Assembly (NCBI RefSeq): GCF_963259705.1
Contig: NC_081844.1
Location: 43,527,341-43,591,340, forward strand
Direction: 5' to 3'
Length of the DNA stretch: 64,000 nucleotides
DNA from: Myotis daubentonii
Taxonomy: Eukaryota > Chordata > Mammalia > Chiroptera > Vespertilionidae
The position numbers were made by a program, and so were the translations under genes. This document shows, in pieces, positions 34,076 to 46,349 of the stretch (position 1 is its first letter; each line of letters begins with the position of its first letter). The notes beneath the pieces were generated by a model, which did not search any database, was not told where the DNA came from, and was given only the letters and a program-made list of their open reading frames with translations.

Positions 34076-37000
34076 ATATAGAAGGTTTTATGAGGCAGTA
34101 TAAATATTTAGTTGCTTATTAATTCATTTACTTATTTTCTCCTTCAACAAATATTTTCCCAAGTAATTATTCAGGCTGGAATTGATGATGCTTATACGCA
34201 AAAATTCTATAATTCAGCAAGTTGTTTGCAATATTCTTAAGAGGCAATAGAATTATTCAGAACATTCACTTCTATCCAGGTTTAAAATGTGCAGAGGAAA
34301 CTTTAAGACCCTTTGGTTTAGCAATTCACTCAGCAAGCAATTTCTGAAGAATGATGTTATACATGGCATAAAACTCGCCTCTAAGAATCTCTCATTCTGC
34401 CCCCACAAAACCAGACTTATAAAGAATGACAAAAATTGTCAATAGATAATAAGGAGAATAAAGAAAATGGAATGGCATGTTCTGTATAGTTTTCAAAATT
34501 CTGGGTCTATAAAAAGTATCTTACATTTTAGGAGTCAAATTTAGATGGAAGTCAAGAACTTTTATGAAATTTTTTCCTTACACATACCTTGAAACTACTG
34601 CTTGGTTGATAAGTTATATATATATTAACCTTATGTTTATTGTAGCAAGTTATCTCTTGAAGTGAATGAAATTGATTAACTTGGAGATTATGCTCAAATT
34701 TAGAAACAAAAAAAAAGTTCTCTTGGTTATAAAACGGATCCAGTTAGCATGTTCTTAGAGAGTTCACAGATTCACACATACAATAAACAAGCGAATTGGC
34801 TGGTAAGTCTTTAGAGCATGTGCTCTAGAGTAAATGAAGTAGAAGAAGAAGGGTCAGCCGTGGTGATAAATGGAAGACAGGAGACATGAGAAATGAATGG
34901 TAAGGAAGGCAAGGATGGAGAGGTTGAAGTGCCAAGTAAAGTCACAATCCCAAAGGTTTTAAGATGTCTATGCTTCTTTCTGCAAATGAAAACCCTGCCA
35001 TCATTTTAAAGGAACAGAGCCAAACAAATAAGATCCAGAGAGTAAAAATTAAGATTACAAAACGGAGTCAGGCATAAAGCCTAAATGCATCTATATTCAC
35101 CTCTTTGTTATCCCTAAAATGTGCGTTGAGAAGAAATGCACATGGGAGAAAACTTTTCCAATTTTAGGGATGTTGGAGGGTAAGAACGGATCAATATTCA
35201 GAAATTCACCGAGTGTCAATCCAGGACAAAAAAAAAATGAATGTGAACAGCTGTGTTCCACAATCTGACCTCAGGACATTGGATCTTTCGTATTTCCATA
35301 ATATGACTGTAAAAAATATGTCCCTCTAGCCTTATTTGCTTCCCTTAATGGATAATGCTTCTGGCTTGGATCTTTGTGTGGAAAAAAAGGATCTTTTGTC
35401 TCGTAAAATGTTACAGATGCTGCTATGGTAACACACTTTAATTTTATTCCTATCTCAGAAGATAAACATGGAAAAATGCAATTGGCAATTTAATCTAATA
35501 TTTCGCATTAGCTTTAGGTCCACAGAGCATTTTGGTTTTTGTTTTTAAGGAACACTGGCACTTTTGTTAACCTGCTGTACTCAATTAAGCAGAATCCTGA
35601 AGCCCTGACTAAAAGGTATTCCTCTGCCAACTTAAAAATACCATGTGGCTAAGATTCAAAACCCACAGGGGAAAGAAAGCATGCTGCGTCTATGACAAAA
35701 TTCTTAGGTGGCCAGAATGAGTTTGCATTTGTGGGAATTTTCTTTTGGGCTAAAGACAAAAAAAACCCAAACATCTCAGCATTTATAAAGACAGTGTTAA
35801 TTTGGTTTGAAATAAAACCCATCAGTTGAACAGAGAGACAATTATTGAACATTTATTTTCTAGTCATAAACCCTGCAGCACACTGCGTTCAAACCTTTGA
35901 CATTAAAGCCAGTTGTTTACTTTGAACTCTGTAAACAACCAAGGTTATTGTACCGAGAGGAGGTAATTCGAAGCCCTAACCCTCTGTTGCATTACAGCAA
36001 TATACATTTACACAGGGGGCAGAGGCGTCCACGCTCGCCAGCACCATACCACAAGACAAAAAGCACAAGGAGAAGGGAAGACACAGGAAACATGGTCCAT
36101 ATTGCACTGTCTGGATCCAAATCTTGTGACATGAACCCAGAGCTTTAGAATTGCAGAGAGAAACCAGGCTCCAACCATGTTTTTAAAAAGCTTATTTCTG
36201 TTGCTCTCACTTCACGATTTTTATGACATTTTCTCTCGTGTCCTAGAACAGCTTGGCAGCAGATGAGTTAATGGAGGGTGTGGTCAATTTACACCAAGTT
36301 TCAGGCAGTGGGGGTCAAGTCTGACTTTGATTCACCATATGCCACACTAACTGGTTCCAGAGCATCCATTCTGCTAGCGTCTCAGAACTGGCTGCCTGGT
36401 TCATTCATGAAGCAATTAGAAAACATGCAGTCTGCTACATTTTAGTTCGTCTACAACTTTCTACTGCAAGAAAAACTACCACTGTTACTGATTTATACCC
36501 TGACATTTAAAAATAGGGACAATGAGTGTGCTAACACTCCAGTCCTTTGCAAATACCGTAACATATACAAATGGCTAATAATTAAACTGCGGTGCCTACC
36601 TAAGTTGTTCTTGAAGCAGACTTCAGCGCTTTGTAATATTTTCCCTTCATAAAAGTCCCCAAGTATTTACAGTTGGTGGATGAGATCACACTGTCGCAAT
36701 GCTAAAGATTCAATGAGAGGAGAACGAGAGTGAGAGGGAGGCTGTTCACACTAACACTACTTGCATTGAAAAGATTCGACAGCACTGTCTTGGTTCCCAT
36801 TGGCCACTCTGCGGGCTGAAACAATATTTGCCTAGTTGCTATGTAGAGAGGGGTGGCTGCCAATTCACTTCACTAATAAGCCTGAACCTGGCCTTGGCAG
36901 ATAAGCGTGGTTATTGTTTGAGTGAATGTGTTTGCTGATAAGATGCTCACCAACGAAGGTAAAAGAGATATTTTTTTTTTCTTTTGGGACAAAATGTAGG

Positions 37001-37229
37001 ACGGCAGTGGACATTTTTCTGCCACTCTCCAAATTCTAACAGCTGTTGCAGAAAGTAAACCAAGAGATGACTTCTGTTTTTGTTTTTTAGATTTTCCCTT
37101 TTCAGGAATCCACATCTAAAAACACTACACTTAATTAAAAGGACACTATACTTGAAATATAAAAGAATAATTCATCCACCCTAGCTTTGAGAACCCATTA
37201 AAATATAATTAAAACAGTACATGGTGCTC

Positions 37230-37231
<2 letters not shown>
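34076..37231. other. Repeat-poor unassigned sequence
   Basis: About 3.2 kb in which I recognise no transposable element, longer than any other such run here. No exon is evident, so it could hold conserved non-coding DNA, but nothing in it proves that. Confidence 0.45.

Positions 37232-37283
<52 letters not shown>
37232..37283. repeat. (CA)n microsatellite
   Basis: Pure CA run of about 26 units, followed by an A/T run. Confidence 0.98.
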
Positions 37284-37285
<2 letters not shown>

Positions 37286-38297
37286 TAAAAAAAAATTTTT
37301 TTTCTTAGTGGAGGTTTACATTAGGAGAATTTCCCCAAATTGCAAGTGAAGCAGTTTGGATATTTTATGTATCTATATAAAATATACACATACCCTGTCA
37401 CCAAACTGTGTGAGCATACATAATGCACACATATGTATGCAAGTTTGAACAATACAGGGCTAATGTAAAGCACATGCCAATTTAGGCAGGATTTAAAAGA
37501 AATTCAAAGGCAGATGTTTCTCTTTTTGTAGTTAGAGAAACACCCTACTATTTTTTTCAACTTATACTGAGTGTGAGTGCATTTTTGTGGGATTGTGTGA
37601 AGACTGTTTAGACCCTGAATTTAACTCCATGTAATGAACAGAGGCACATGAAAACAAACATATTATATGTGGCTTTAACAAATCATTTTTAGTAATGGAC
37701 TTAGTGTGCCAAATACTAAGAGAAAAGTGGAATAAGTTATTTATCTTAACAAGTAGGATGCTTTTTAGTTCTCTATGTACCTCTAATTTGCTCTTTATCA
37801 CTGGTTAAGTAAAGCACAATGGATTTTTTAGCTATATATTTGCTTATTGGTTACTCCTAGAAATAAAAACTATAATAAAATAAACTCATAATAATAGATT
37901 AACTAAATTTCTTATAGAACCAGAAGGGACCATGGTGCTTTAAATTCTGCACTGGGACTGTGGAATTTCAACTTTCATCGTGAGTATTTTTCAAAATTAA
38001 AATTTTTAGATAATTGAAAAGCATGTCCACGGACAACCCAACAGGTGATGTTTCTGGCATCTAAAAAATTTCCTGAACTCAAACATATGAGGACCATGTG
38101 ATGCTACTAAACTTTGGCTATTTCTAAAATAGACAACTGACAGGTGAGGGAGTCGGGGTCTTAACTAGAAAGAGTGCTGTAGAATGATGTGCCAGTTGTT
38201 TTTCTGTGCTGCCTTCCCAATCAAGACAAGGTGCTTCTAAGGAAAAATCTGGTGAATCTCCAGCCTCAGTGCATTTATTGATCTCTGCTGAGCCAGG
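37284..38297. other. Unassigned sequence
   Basis: A/T-rich; nothing recognised. Confidence 0.4.
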
Positions 38298-38308
38298 CAG
38301 TCTAAGGT

Positions 38309-38525
38309 GCTTTTTTAAAATGTGTATCTTTACTGATTTCAGAGAGGAAGGGAGAGGGAGACATAGAAACATCAATGATGACAGAGAATCATTGGTTAAC
38401 TGCCTCCTGCATGCCCCCCACTTGGGATTGAGCCCACAACCTGCGTATATGCCCTGAGCAGGAATCGAACTGTGATCTCCTGGTTCATATGTTGACACGC
38501 AACCTCCGAGCCACACTGGTTAGGC
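38309..38525 (-). mobile_element. VES SINE
   Basis: Antisense VES: TTACTGATTTCAGAGAGGAA, GAATCATTGGTTAACTGCC, and head ending ACTGGTTAGGC. Perfect 11-bp target duplication CAGTCTAAGGT (38298-38308 and 38526-38536). Confidence 0.93.
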
Positions 38526-38536
38526 CAGTCTAAGGT

Positions 38537-39414
38537 TTGTGAAGACCCTTCATTTTGTGCTTATGAAAAACACATGCATAAATGATCCCACTATATCCCA
38601 TTATATCACTATGCAGATTTCTTTAGCCTAGCACTTTAATGCAATATCTATCTTCATTTAAACTAAGGCTAGAAGAAAAGAATGAGATTGATATTCCTTA
38701 TGGCTCTGTGGGAAGAAACATTCCAAGAAGCAATATTTTTTATTGAACAGACACATGGAATCAATATAATTTCCAAAATATAAGCACTTAGAATTGGTAA
38801 TTATAGGTAAGTGTTTCCCCATAAAAACTGAGAGAATTTTATTCTTTATAACAAGGTCTACATCTTGAAAAGAGTGTGAGCTGAAGTTGGTGTTTCTAAA
38901 AATATATTACTTTTTAGTAACTGATACTCCAAACACTCCCAAAGAAAATTTTCTGTTGGATGATGGCCAAAGAGATTAGCTAAATGCTAAGAGGCCATAT
39001 CCTTTCTCTTACGTTATCTCTGATCTATTTCACACTATTATAATCAAAATAGTCCCTTTGTGTTCAGAGTTTGGTCACAGGACAGGTCAAAAATTCTATG
39101 GGTATTTTAAGAAAGAAAAAAAAAAGCACTATGTGACCCAGAACACACTCATTCTTCAACAGACACCAGCATTATTTGGTGAGAATTAGAAGACAACATT
39201 TTCTCAAGGCTATAAAATTTCATGGAGCATACAAAAATACAAAAAGGAATCAGCTTTTTTATTATTGACAGCTTCCCCCCACCCCCAATTCAAAACAGAT
39301 TCTCTTCTATGAGCTTTTCTTTTTTCCCCCATGAAGTGAGGTGACTACGACAAGGTAAAATACATTATTCAACAACAAACTAGAAATGCTATGAAACAAC
39401 AAACTCGTGTGTCT
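38537..39414. other. Unassigned sequence
   Basis: A/T-rich; nothing recognised. Confidence 0.4.
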
Positions 39415-39880
39415 AGGAATGGTCTTTTCAGAGCATAAATCTGACCATGTGCTTTCCTGCATGAGGCCGTCCCGGCTTTCCCCTGCTGTCCGGATGACAT
39501 TAGAACTGCCACCCTACCTCTCCAGGTTCATCCTGTCCCTCTCTCTGGAGCTCACCCTGCTTCAGTCAAGTTGGATTGGTTTTAGATTTAGATGAATGAA
39601 TGCATGGTATTCTCTCTCACTCCAGCTTTCATGCAGATGCTTCTCTTGGTCTTTCCTTGCTTCTTCTCCTGACTTATCCCTAAGCCTCATCCAGGCCTCA
39701 GCTTTGGCGATGCATTGTTCCCTTGCTCTCTATCACCATAGCACTCAGGTGTTCCTTTCTGTAGCACATGTGTAAATACTTGTGTGCAAAGGGCAGGAAC
39801 TGGCTCTAAATATCCCCTGCCATATCCGCAGAGTCCACCACAATGTCTAGCTAGCATATAGTAAAAAATAAATATCTATT
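39415..39880 (+). repeat. L2 LINE fragment
   Basis: GAGCATAAATCTGACCATGT, ACCCTACCTCTCCAGGTTCA, CTCACCCTGCTTCAG, CACCATAGCACTCAGGTG and a degraded 3' end. L2 order, sense strand. Confidence 0.65.
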
Positions 39881-40185
39881 TCACAACTTTGAGCTGGAAT
39901 AGATGCTTATGTTGGTGGCAGCATTGCTCATAAAAAAAGTAAAGGACTAAAAGTTTCTTAAGGGTCACGTGATATTGACTTTAGGAAAATAAGTGGCTTC
40001 TTTTTTGGAGCAACAACAATAAGGATGGTTCTGCTTTTGATCAACCTAGAGACCTATGACTTAATTTTATTCTGCAGGGATTTTCTCTCAAAACATGAAG
40101 ATACAGACCTAAAGTTAATAATTACATAAACCCTATTGGAATCTTGGAGAGATTAATTTTGAATGTGTGTAGTATATATCATTAT
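39881..40185. other. Unassigned sequence
   Basis: Short flank before the LTR. Nothing recognised. Confidence 0.4.
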
Positions 40186-40191
40186 CTAGGC

Positions 40192-40868
40192 TGCCGGGAG
40201 CCGGTCCATGCATGCTGTTTCAAGGGACCTGGCATATATGGCATACTGTTCTTAATATGTTTGCTCACCTTCTTGGCACTATGTGTTTTAACCAAGGTCT
40301 CTGAGAAAGGTTGTTTCCCAGGTAGGGATTTTCCCCTGAAGTTAGGGAGGGAATAAAACCTCTTAACTAAGTGCCAGGCGGGTAATTAATCACTTTAACT
40401 ATGAAAAATCATGCTTAAGCTACATAATCTTTACTCCCTGGAATGGAGATAAGAAACGCCCTAACCTTTGGAATAGAGATTGATAGGATTGGAATCAACT
40501 GGTATAAATACAGATGTAACAAGACAGAACTTAGAAGACAGAACCTACACAGAACCTAGAGACAGAAGAACTTCGCTGGAGAGAACATGGCAAAAGATCC
40601 TGGACTGAACCTGACTGCAGAAATTGGCAAGAGACCCTGACTAGAACCTGGTGACTGAACCTGGCTGGAGAACATGGACACAGAACCTGGCTGGAGATCC
40701 TAACCAGAACTTCACTGGAGATCCTGACCAGAACTTGGCTAGAGATCCTGGCTAGAGATCCTGGATAGGCTGCTGATCAACTGAACGCTGTCTCTGTGTC
40801 ATTCCTTCTTCGCCGACTCCGTCCACACCTTTGGGGACCCCTGGACCCACTGGGGCTGGACCCCAGCA
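40192..40868 (+). mobile_element. Solo endogenous retrovirus LTR
   Basis: A 677-bp element that begins TG and ends CA and is flanked by a perfect 6-bp duplication CTAGGC (40186-40191 and 40869-40874). A TATA-like box (TATAAATA) lies at 40503-40510, so the promoter-like half is on the + strand. From about 40540 to 40775 it carries degenerate tandem units of roughly 20 bp with a core like GGCTGGAGATCCT. No internal retroviral genes follow, so it is a recombination-derived solo LTR. A 6-bp duplication fits class II (ERV2-type) elements; the class is inferred from that alone. Confidence 0.8.
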
Positions 40869-41037
40869 CTAGGCGGTTGTTTTCATTTAGTATTTCCATT
40901 TCTAGTTTCAGCCCCCAAACTTTGAATTTCTCCATGGATTTCTGTCATTAGTCTCAGGCAAGAATTTTAAGAGTTATTGTATATTGCCTCCTTGGCCTTA
41001 TACAGATAATATCTTATTGCCCCTACCCACAATTTTA

Positions 41038-41251
41038 TTTATTTTTTTATTATTGTTTTAAAATATATTTTTATTGATTTCAGAGAGGAATGGAGAGTGA
41101 GATAGAAACATAAATGATGAGAGAGAATCTTTGATTGTCTGCCTCCTGTATGCCCTCTACTGGGGATCAAGCCCACAACCCAGGCATGTGCCCTGACAGG
41201 CAATAGAACCATGACCTCCTGGTTCATATGTCGACACTCAACTACTAGGCT
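41038..41251 (-). mobile_element. VES SINE
   Basis: Antisense VES: TTTTTATTGATTTCAGAGAG, TTTGATTGTCTGCCTCCTG, head partly decayed (ACTACTAGGCT). Target duplication CTACCCACRATTTTA (41023-41037 and 41252-41266) with one mismatch. Confidence 0.92.
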
Positions 41252-41266
41252 CTACCCACGATTTTA

Positions 41267-41881
41267 GATTTTATCTTTTCTAATAAACTCTTGAAGAGCA
41301 GTATATCACATTTGTATTTCTACTTGTGCCTAATACAGTTTTATGATATAGAAACTCCTCAGATTCTTCTATGAATACAGACAAATTAATAGAATAAGCA
41401 GTTATATTTTCACAGAAAGAATTATAAAGAGATTAAATGTGAAAATTTACAGTAGACCAAGGAAGAACAAGTCATCTCACTTGTAACACTGGTTATGTTG
41501 GGATCTACATGGCCTTATGTAATCTCACCTTAGTAAGAAATACTGGCTTTTTTACCATTTAAACAGGAGACTTGGAAATGCTAATTCAGGTATCTCATTA
41601 ATGTGGAGAGAATTCCCTGTGAGTCACATTTGAATAGTGTGAACTATGATAATGTCATAGCAAAGGACAGCTAGACTCAGAATGGAGCTTTCATCCTCCC
41701 CAACCTAGTGACAAGTTTTCTCTCATAGCACTTCTAGAATTGCTTCCCAATTATTTGGCTTCCATGGAACACAGACTGAAAATCAACACCTTGGTAAAGA
41801 GAAGCTATAATAGGAGAGCCTAGTGCCTGGAAGATCTTACTTTGTCATTGACCTCATATTAGGCAAAACTCTTATAATGTA
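41267..41881. other. Unassigned sequence
   Basis: Nothing recognised. Confidence 0.4.
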
Positions 41882-42129
41882 CTAGAGGCCAGATGCATGA
41901 AAATTTGTGCAAAAGTAGGCCTTCCTTCCTCCCCCTGCTCCGCCCCCCCCCCCCGCCCCAGCTCCCTCTGGCACCTGGGACCCGGGCTGCTTTCCTCCTC
42001 TGTCCACCCGCAGGCACCTGGGACCCCGGTTGGCTTCCCTCCGGCCCCTGCTTCATCAGGAAGGATGTCCAGAATGCTGTCCAGAAGACATCTGGTCTAA
42101 TTAGCATATTACCCTTTTATTATTATAGA
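41882..42129 (-). mobile_element. Helitron (short, non-autonomous)
   Basis: Antisense: CTAGAGGCCAGATGCATGAA start and CTTTTATTATTATAGA end, bounded by A and T. It shares the GGCCTTCCTT block with 51043-51347, pointing to one subfamily. Contains a C12-type run near 41944. Confidence 0.88.
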
Positions 42130-42325
42130 TGATATCTATAAATGGGGAACTCCACCACTTCCTTACATGCACTTTATCTGAGGATGAATAGTTTTTCTTG
42201 CTAAAACTTCAGACCTCAAAATCTACATTCGTTTAAAAGACGTATTAAAATGACCAACCTAAAAGCTGAGGGGGGAAATTAATAGTTTCATATGTGATAT
42301 TTTTTTTGGTTTCTCAATGTGTTCA

Positions 42326-42830
42326 GCTGTAGTGAGACTTGGCTTTTACCACTGAGATGGGTGGTGTAAGATATCTGAGTGATAACATGATGCCTCAGAT
42401 TATAATCTACGAGTCCTTTAATTAATAGAGACTGTGGACCAAAAAAAGACTGCTGTAATAAATCATGAATTCCTAACTGGGAAGATTCATGGTGGGTAGT
42501 CACACCTCAGGAACATAACTTTTTAGTGAAAGGTTGTTAAGCAAACCCTGTCCATTGTTCTTGTGCATCTAGGCTAACACCTTGGAGATGGGCAGAAGTA
42601 ATACCTTTGGAAGGTTTAATCACCCCTAAGAAAGCACATACTATTAACTATCCTATAATCTGATTCCAGCCTTGCTTTCTACCACCTTTATGTAATCTTC
42701 CTTATGTTCCCTCCTTAATTTCAAATAAAGAAAAGAAGCTGCAAAGCAGTTCCTCTTTGGCACATTTGAGATCTTGTTCCCCTGGTATATGTTGTCAGTT
42801 TGGCTCAAATAAACTCATACAAATTCTCTA
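42326..42830 (+). repeat. LTR-like sequence (ERV1-type?)
   Basis: The 3' part looks like an LTR: 'ctttatgtaatcttccttatgttccctcc', GCAAAGCAGTTCCTCTTTGG, CATTTGAGATCTTGTTCCCC and a poly(A) signal in CTCAAATAAACTC. I see no clear TG start, CA end or target duplication, so limits and class are tentative. Confidence 0.4.
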
Positions 42831-42899
42831 CAAGTTTGGAAATTTCTTATGTCAATAAGACCCTCGGGTGCTCCTTAGTTTTGTTTTCTAGCAGATCAG

Positions 42900-43812
42900 A
42901 TTCATGTGACTCCAAGGCTTTATCTGTCTCTCTATATATGCCACTTTCCAACCTTTCGTCTCTAGCTCCGCCTTTTCCCACTGAGCTCCATATTCTTACA
43001 TGCAACTGCCCTGAGATCAGAAATCAGATAACTGATAGCATCTCCGAGTTAACACATCTAAAACAGAAATCTTGATTCCAACTCTCTTCTCAATCACCTG
43101 TGAAACCTGTCTGTCCACCAGTTGTTCCCCTTTCAGTTAATAGACCCACTGTCCACTCAACTGAGCAGTTCTCAGATTATCTTTCATTTTTCCATTTCTC
43201 AGTTCCCACAACCAATCTGTCAGAAAGTTTTTCTAGCTCTACCTCCAAAAATAGATTGTACATCCTACTTCTTTTCACCATTTTCATGACTACAACAAGC
43301 CACTCCTCTACTTTCCTGTTGAACCCAACCCTCTCCTTTCACATACTCTCCAAAGTTCATTGTGCACAAAGAGTAGGGAGCCACAGATGCCTTCTGAAAA
43401 CAAAGCTTGGGTTATTTTTCCTCTTACAATCCTCTAATGGCTGCTCATTGTGATTAAAACAAGAGCCAGCTCCTTCCCATGGCTCAGAGCCCGTGCATGG
43501 TTTGGTTCTCTCCATGCTCTCGCCATTCTGGCCTTTCTACTCTTCACACAGCCCACTCTCATGCCCAACTCAGGACCTTTCTCCAGTGGTTTTCTCTCCC
43601 AGGAAAACTGCTTAACTGTTGTTCTCAAGGAGATCTTCCTTGACCACACCATCTCAAAAATCCTGACTCCCTGGTTATTCTCCAGCCTACATCCTTTATC
43701 TTTCTTAAGCACTGAACACCATTTGAAGTTATTTTACTTATTTGTTTATGTATTTGCTCTCTTGGTCTTCTTGCAAAAACATAAGCCTCTTGAAGGCAGG
43801 AACTTAACCTAT
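42900..43812 (+). repeat. Long L2 LINE fragment
   Basis: Sense L2: ACACATCTAAAACAGAAATC, AGCTCTACCTCCAAAAATAG, CCTCTAATGGCTGCTCATTG, GTGCATGGTTTGGTTCTCTC, GGACCTTTCTCCAGTGG, 'cttccttgaccacaccatctc', 'aagcctcttgaaggcagg'. An open frame across it runs into the microsatellite and is accidental. Confidence 0.7.
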
Positions 43813-43945
<133 letters not shown>

Positions 43946-44048
43946 CTATCTAATAAAAGAGAAAAATGGTAATTGGTGTACGACGATACCCTTTTCATTG
44001 GCTAATCAGGGCTATATGCAAATTAACTGCCAACTAAGATTGGCAGTT

Positions 44049-45354
44049 GATAGCCAGTTAGCCCGGAGGTCAAATCACCTCCGGTATTGCCGACATCAAT
44101 CAAGGCTTAAAGGCAACAAGACTGCGCACAAAGACCACTTGGGGGTGTACCAAGAAAGCATAAAAGATGCGGAGACAAAGAAACAGGACAAAACTGTCAA
44201 TGGAGGATATTGAGTTCAGAACCACACTTTTAAGGTCTCTTAAGAACTGTCTAGAAGCCGCTGATAAATGTAGTGAGATCCTCAAGAAATCTAATGAGAC
44301 CCTCGATGTTGTGATAAAGAACCAACTAGAAATTAAGCATACACTGACTGAAATAAAGAATATTATACAGACACCCAACAGCAGACCAGAGGAGCGCAAG
44401 AATCAAGTCAAAGATTTGAAATGCGAAGAAGCAAAAAACACCCAACAGGAAAAGCAAAATGAAAAAAGAATCCGAAAATACAAAGATAGTGTAAGGAGCC
44501 TCTGGGACAGCTTCAAGCACACCAACATCAGAATTATAGGGGTGCCAGAAGATGAGAGAGAGCAAGATATTGAAAACCTATTTGAAGAAATAATGACAGA
44601 AAACTTCCCCCACCTGGTGAAAGAAATAGACCTACAGGTCCAGGAAGCGCAGAGAACCCCAAACAAAAGGAATCCAAAGAGGACCACACCAAGACACATC
44701 ATAATTAAAATGCCAAGAGCAAAAGACAAAGAGAGAATCTTAAAAGCAGCAAGAGAAAGAAACCCAGTTACCTACAAGGGAATACCCATACGACTGTCAG
44801 CTGATTTCTCAACAGAAACTTTGCAGGCCAGAAGGGAATGGCAAGAAATATTCAAAGTGATGAATACCAAGAACCTACAACCAAGATTACTTTATCCAGC
44901 AAAACTATCATTCAGAACGGAAGGTCAGATAAAGAGCTTCACAGATAAGGAAAAGCTAAAGGAGTTCATCACCACCAAACCAGCATTATATGAAATGCTG
45001 AAAGGTACCTTTAAGAAGAGGAAGAGGAAGAAAAAGGTAAAGATAAAAATTATGAACAACAAATATGCATCTATCAACAAGTGAATCTAAGAATCAAGTG
45101 AATAAATAATCTGGTGATCATAATAGAATAAGGGACATAGAAAGGGAATGGACTGACTATTCTTGGGGGGGAAAGGGGTGTGGGAGATGCGAAAAGAGAC
45201 TGGACAATAATCGTGCACCTATGGATGAGGACAGTGGGTGGGGAGTGATGGCGGAGGGTGGGGTGGGAGCTGGGAGGATGGGGGGAAAAAAAAGAGGAAC
45301 AAATGTAATAATCTGAACAATAAAGATTCAATTAAAAAAAAATCAAAAAAAAAA
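44049..45354 (+). mobile_element. Half-L1 (HAL1-type) retrotransposon
   Basis: 1306 bp with a perfect 13-bp target duplication AAGATTGGCAGTT (44036-44048 and 45355-45367). Order: about 118 bp of 5' leader, an intact ORF1, a 270-bp 3' UTR with a G-rich purine tract (45163-45298), AATAAA at 45319-45324, and A-rich tails. ORF2 is absent altogether, which fits HAL1 elements that depend on L1 ORF2 protein from elsewhere. It inserted into the Helitron, so it is younger than it. A deletion derivative of a full L1 is the alternative. Confidence 0.85.
44167..45084 (+). CDS. L1-type ORF1 protein (intact)
   Basis: A 305-codon open frame encoding an ORF1p-like RNA-binding chaperone, which in L1 coats the element RNA in cytoplasmic particles. 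Residues about 15-110 are charged and heptad-like (coiled coil, the trimer region). The RRM-like domain spans about 113-195, with NIRIIGVPE at 120-128 and RHIIIKM at 176-182. The C-terminal domain spans about 196-280, with YKGIPIRLSADFS (203-215) and LLYPAKLSF (241-249). The tail (about 283-293) is a run of K/R. There is no stop or frameshift; length is close to usual for ORF1. The start ATG at 44167 is the first in frame, giving MRRQRN, and follows an A-rich AAAAG context. No ORF2 follows before the poly(A) signal. Expression was not tested; only coding potential is visible. Confidence 0.93.
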   Translation: MRRQRNRTKLSMEDIEFRTTLLRSLKNCLEAADKCSEILKKSNETLDVVIKNQLEIKHTLTEIKNIIQTPNSRPEERKNQVKDLKCEEAKNTQQEKQNEKRIRKYKDSVRSLWDSFKHTNIRIIGVPEDEREQDIENLFEEIMTENFPHLVKEIDLQVQEAQRTPNKRNPKRTTPRHIIIKMPRAKDKERILKAARERNPVTYKGIPIRLSADFSTETLQARREWQEIFKVMNTKNLQPRLLYPAKLSFRTEGQIKSFTDKEKLKEFITTKPALYEMLKGTFKKRKRKKKVKIKIMNNKYASINK

Positions 45355-46279
45355 AAGATTGGCAGTTAACTGCCAACAAGATGGCGGTTAATTTGCATAT
45401 GTAGGCACAATGCAGGGAGGCGAAAGGGAAAGCAGGAAGAAACCCCCTGCCACTGACAATGATCGGAAACCCAGGGGGGAGCTAAGAGCTGGGGGGTGGT
45501 GCCTTTGCCGCCCTGGCCAGTGATAGCAGGAAGTAGGGGTGGAGCCAGCGATGGGAGCTGGGCACGGTTGAAGCTGGCAGTCCCGGGAGCTAGGGGTCCC
45601 TTACCTGGGCCTAAAGCGAAGCCCACGATCGTGGGGCCGCTGCAGCTGCGGGTCCCCGCTGCCCGGGCCGGACGCCTAGGCCAGAGGTGTTAGGCCTGGG
45701 CAGGGGCGGAGCCTGCAACCACGGGGAGCTGGGGGTCCCCTGCCCAGGCCTGACACCTCTGCCAGAGGCCTCAGGCCTGGTCAAGGGGCCGATCCGGTGA
45801 TTGGTGATCGGAGGGTGATGAGGGTCAACTCCTCTGGCCGAGGCATCAGGCCTGGGTGGGGGGTGGAGCCGGGGATTGGGGGGATATGATGGTCCCCTTG
45901 CCCAGGCCTGAAGCCTGGGTCAGAGGCGTCAGGCTTGGGCGGGGGGTGGAGCAAGCGATCAGAGGGAGATGGGGGTCCCCTGTCCAAGCCTGACACCTCT
46001 GGCAAGGGGCCGATCAGGCGATCGGAGGGTGATGGGGGTCTATGCCTCTGGCCGAGGCATCAGGCCTGGGCTGGGGGCAGAACCAGTGATGGGGGAAATG
46101 AGGGTCCCCTGCCCTCTGTCAGACGCATCAGGCCTGGGCAAGGGGCCGATCCTGCGATTGGAGGGTGATGGGGGTCAACGCCTGAGGGCTCCCAGTATGT
46201 GAGAGGGGGCAGGCTGGGCTGAGGGACACTCCCCCCACACACACACCCAGTGCACGAATTTGGTGCACCGGGCCCCTAA

Positions 46280-46284
46280 TATAC

Positions 46285-46347
<63 letters not shown>
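46280..46347. repeat. (TA)n microsatellite
   Basis: TA run with a short TACAT interruption at its start. Together with the TA tract before 43942 it was probably one array split by the Helitron. Confidence 0.95.

Positions 46348-46349
<2 letters not shown>

Noticed and set aside
38124..38516. 130-codon antisense open frame
   Set aside because: Mostly translates a VES SINE.
45400..46260. CpG-island-like G/C-rich block
   Set aside because: Explained by the Helitron 3' half and its internal repeats, not by a host promoter.
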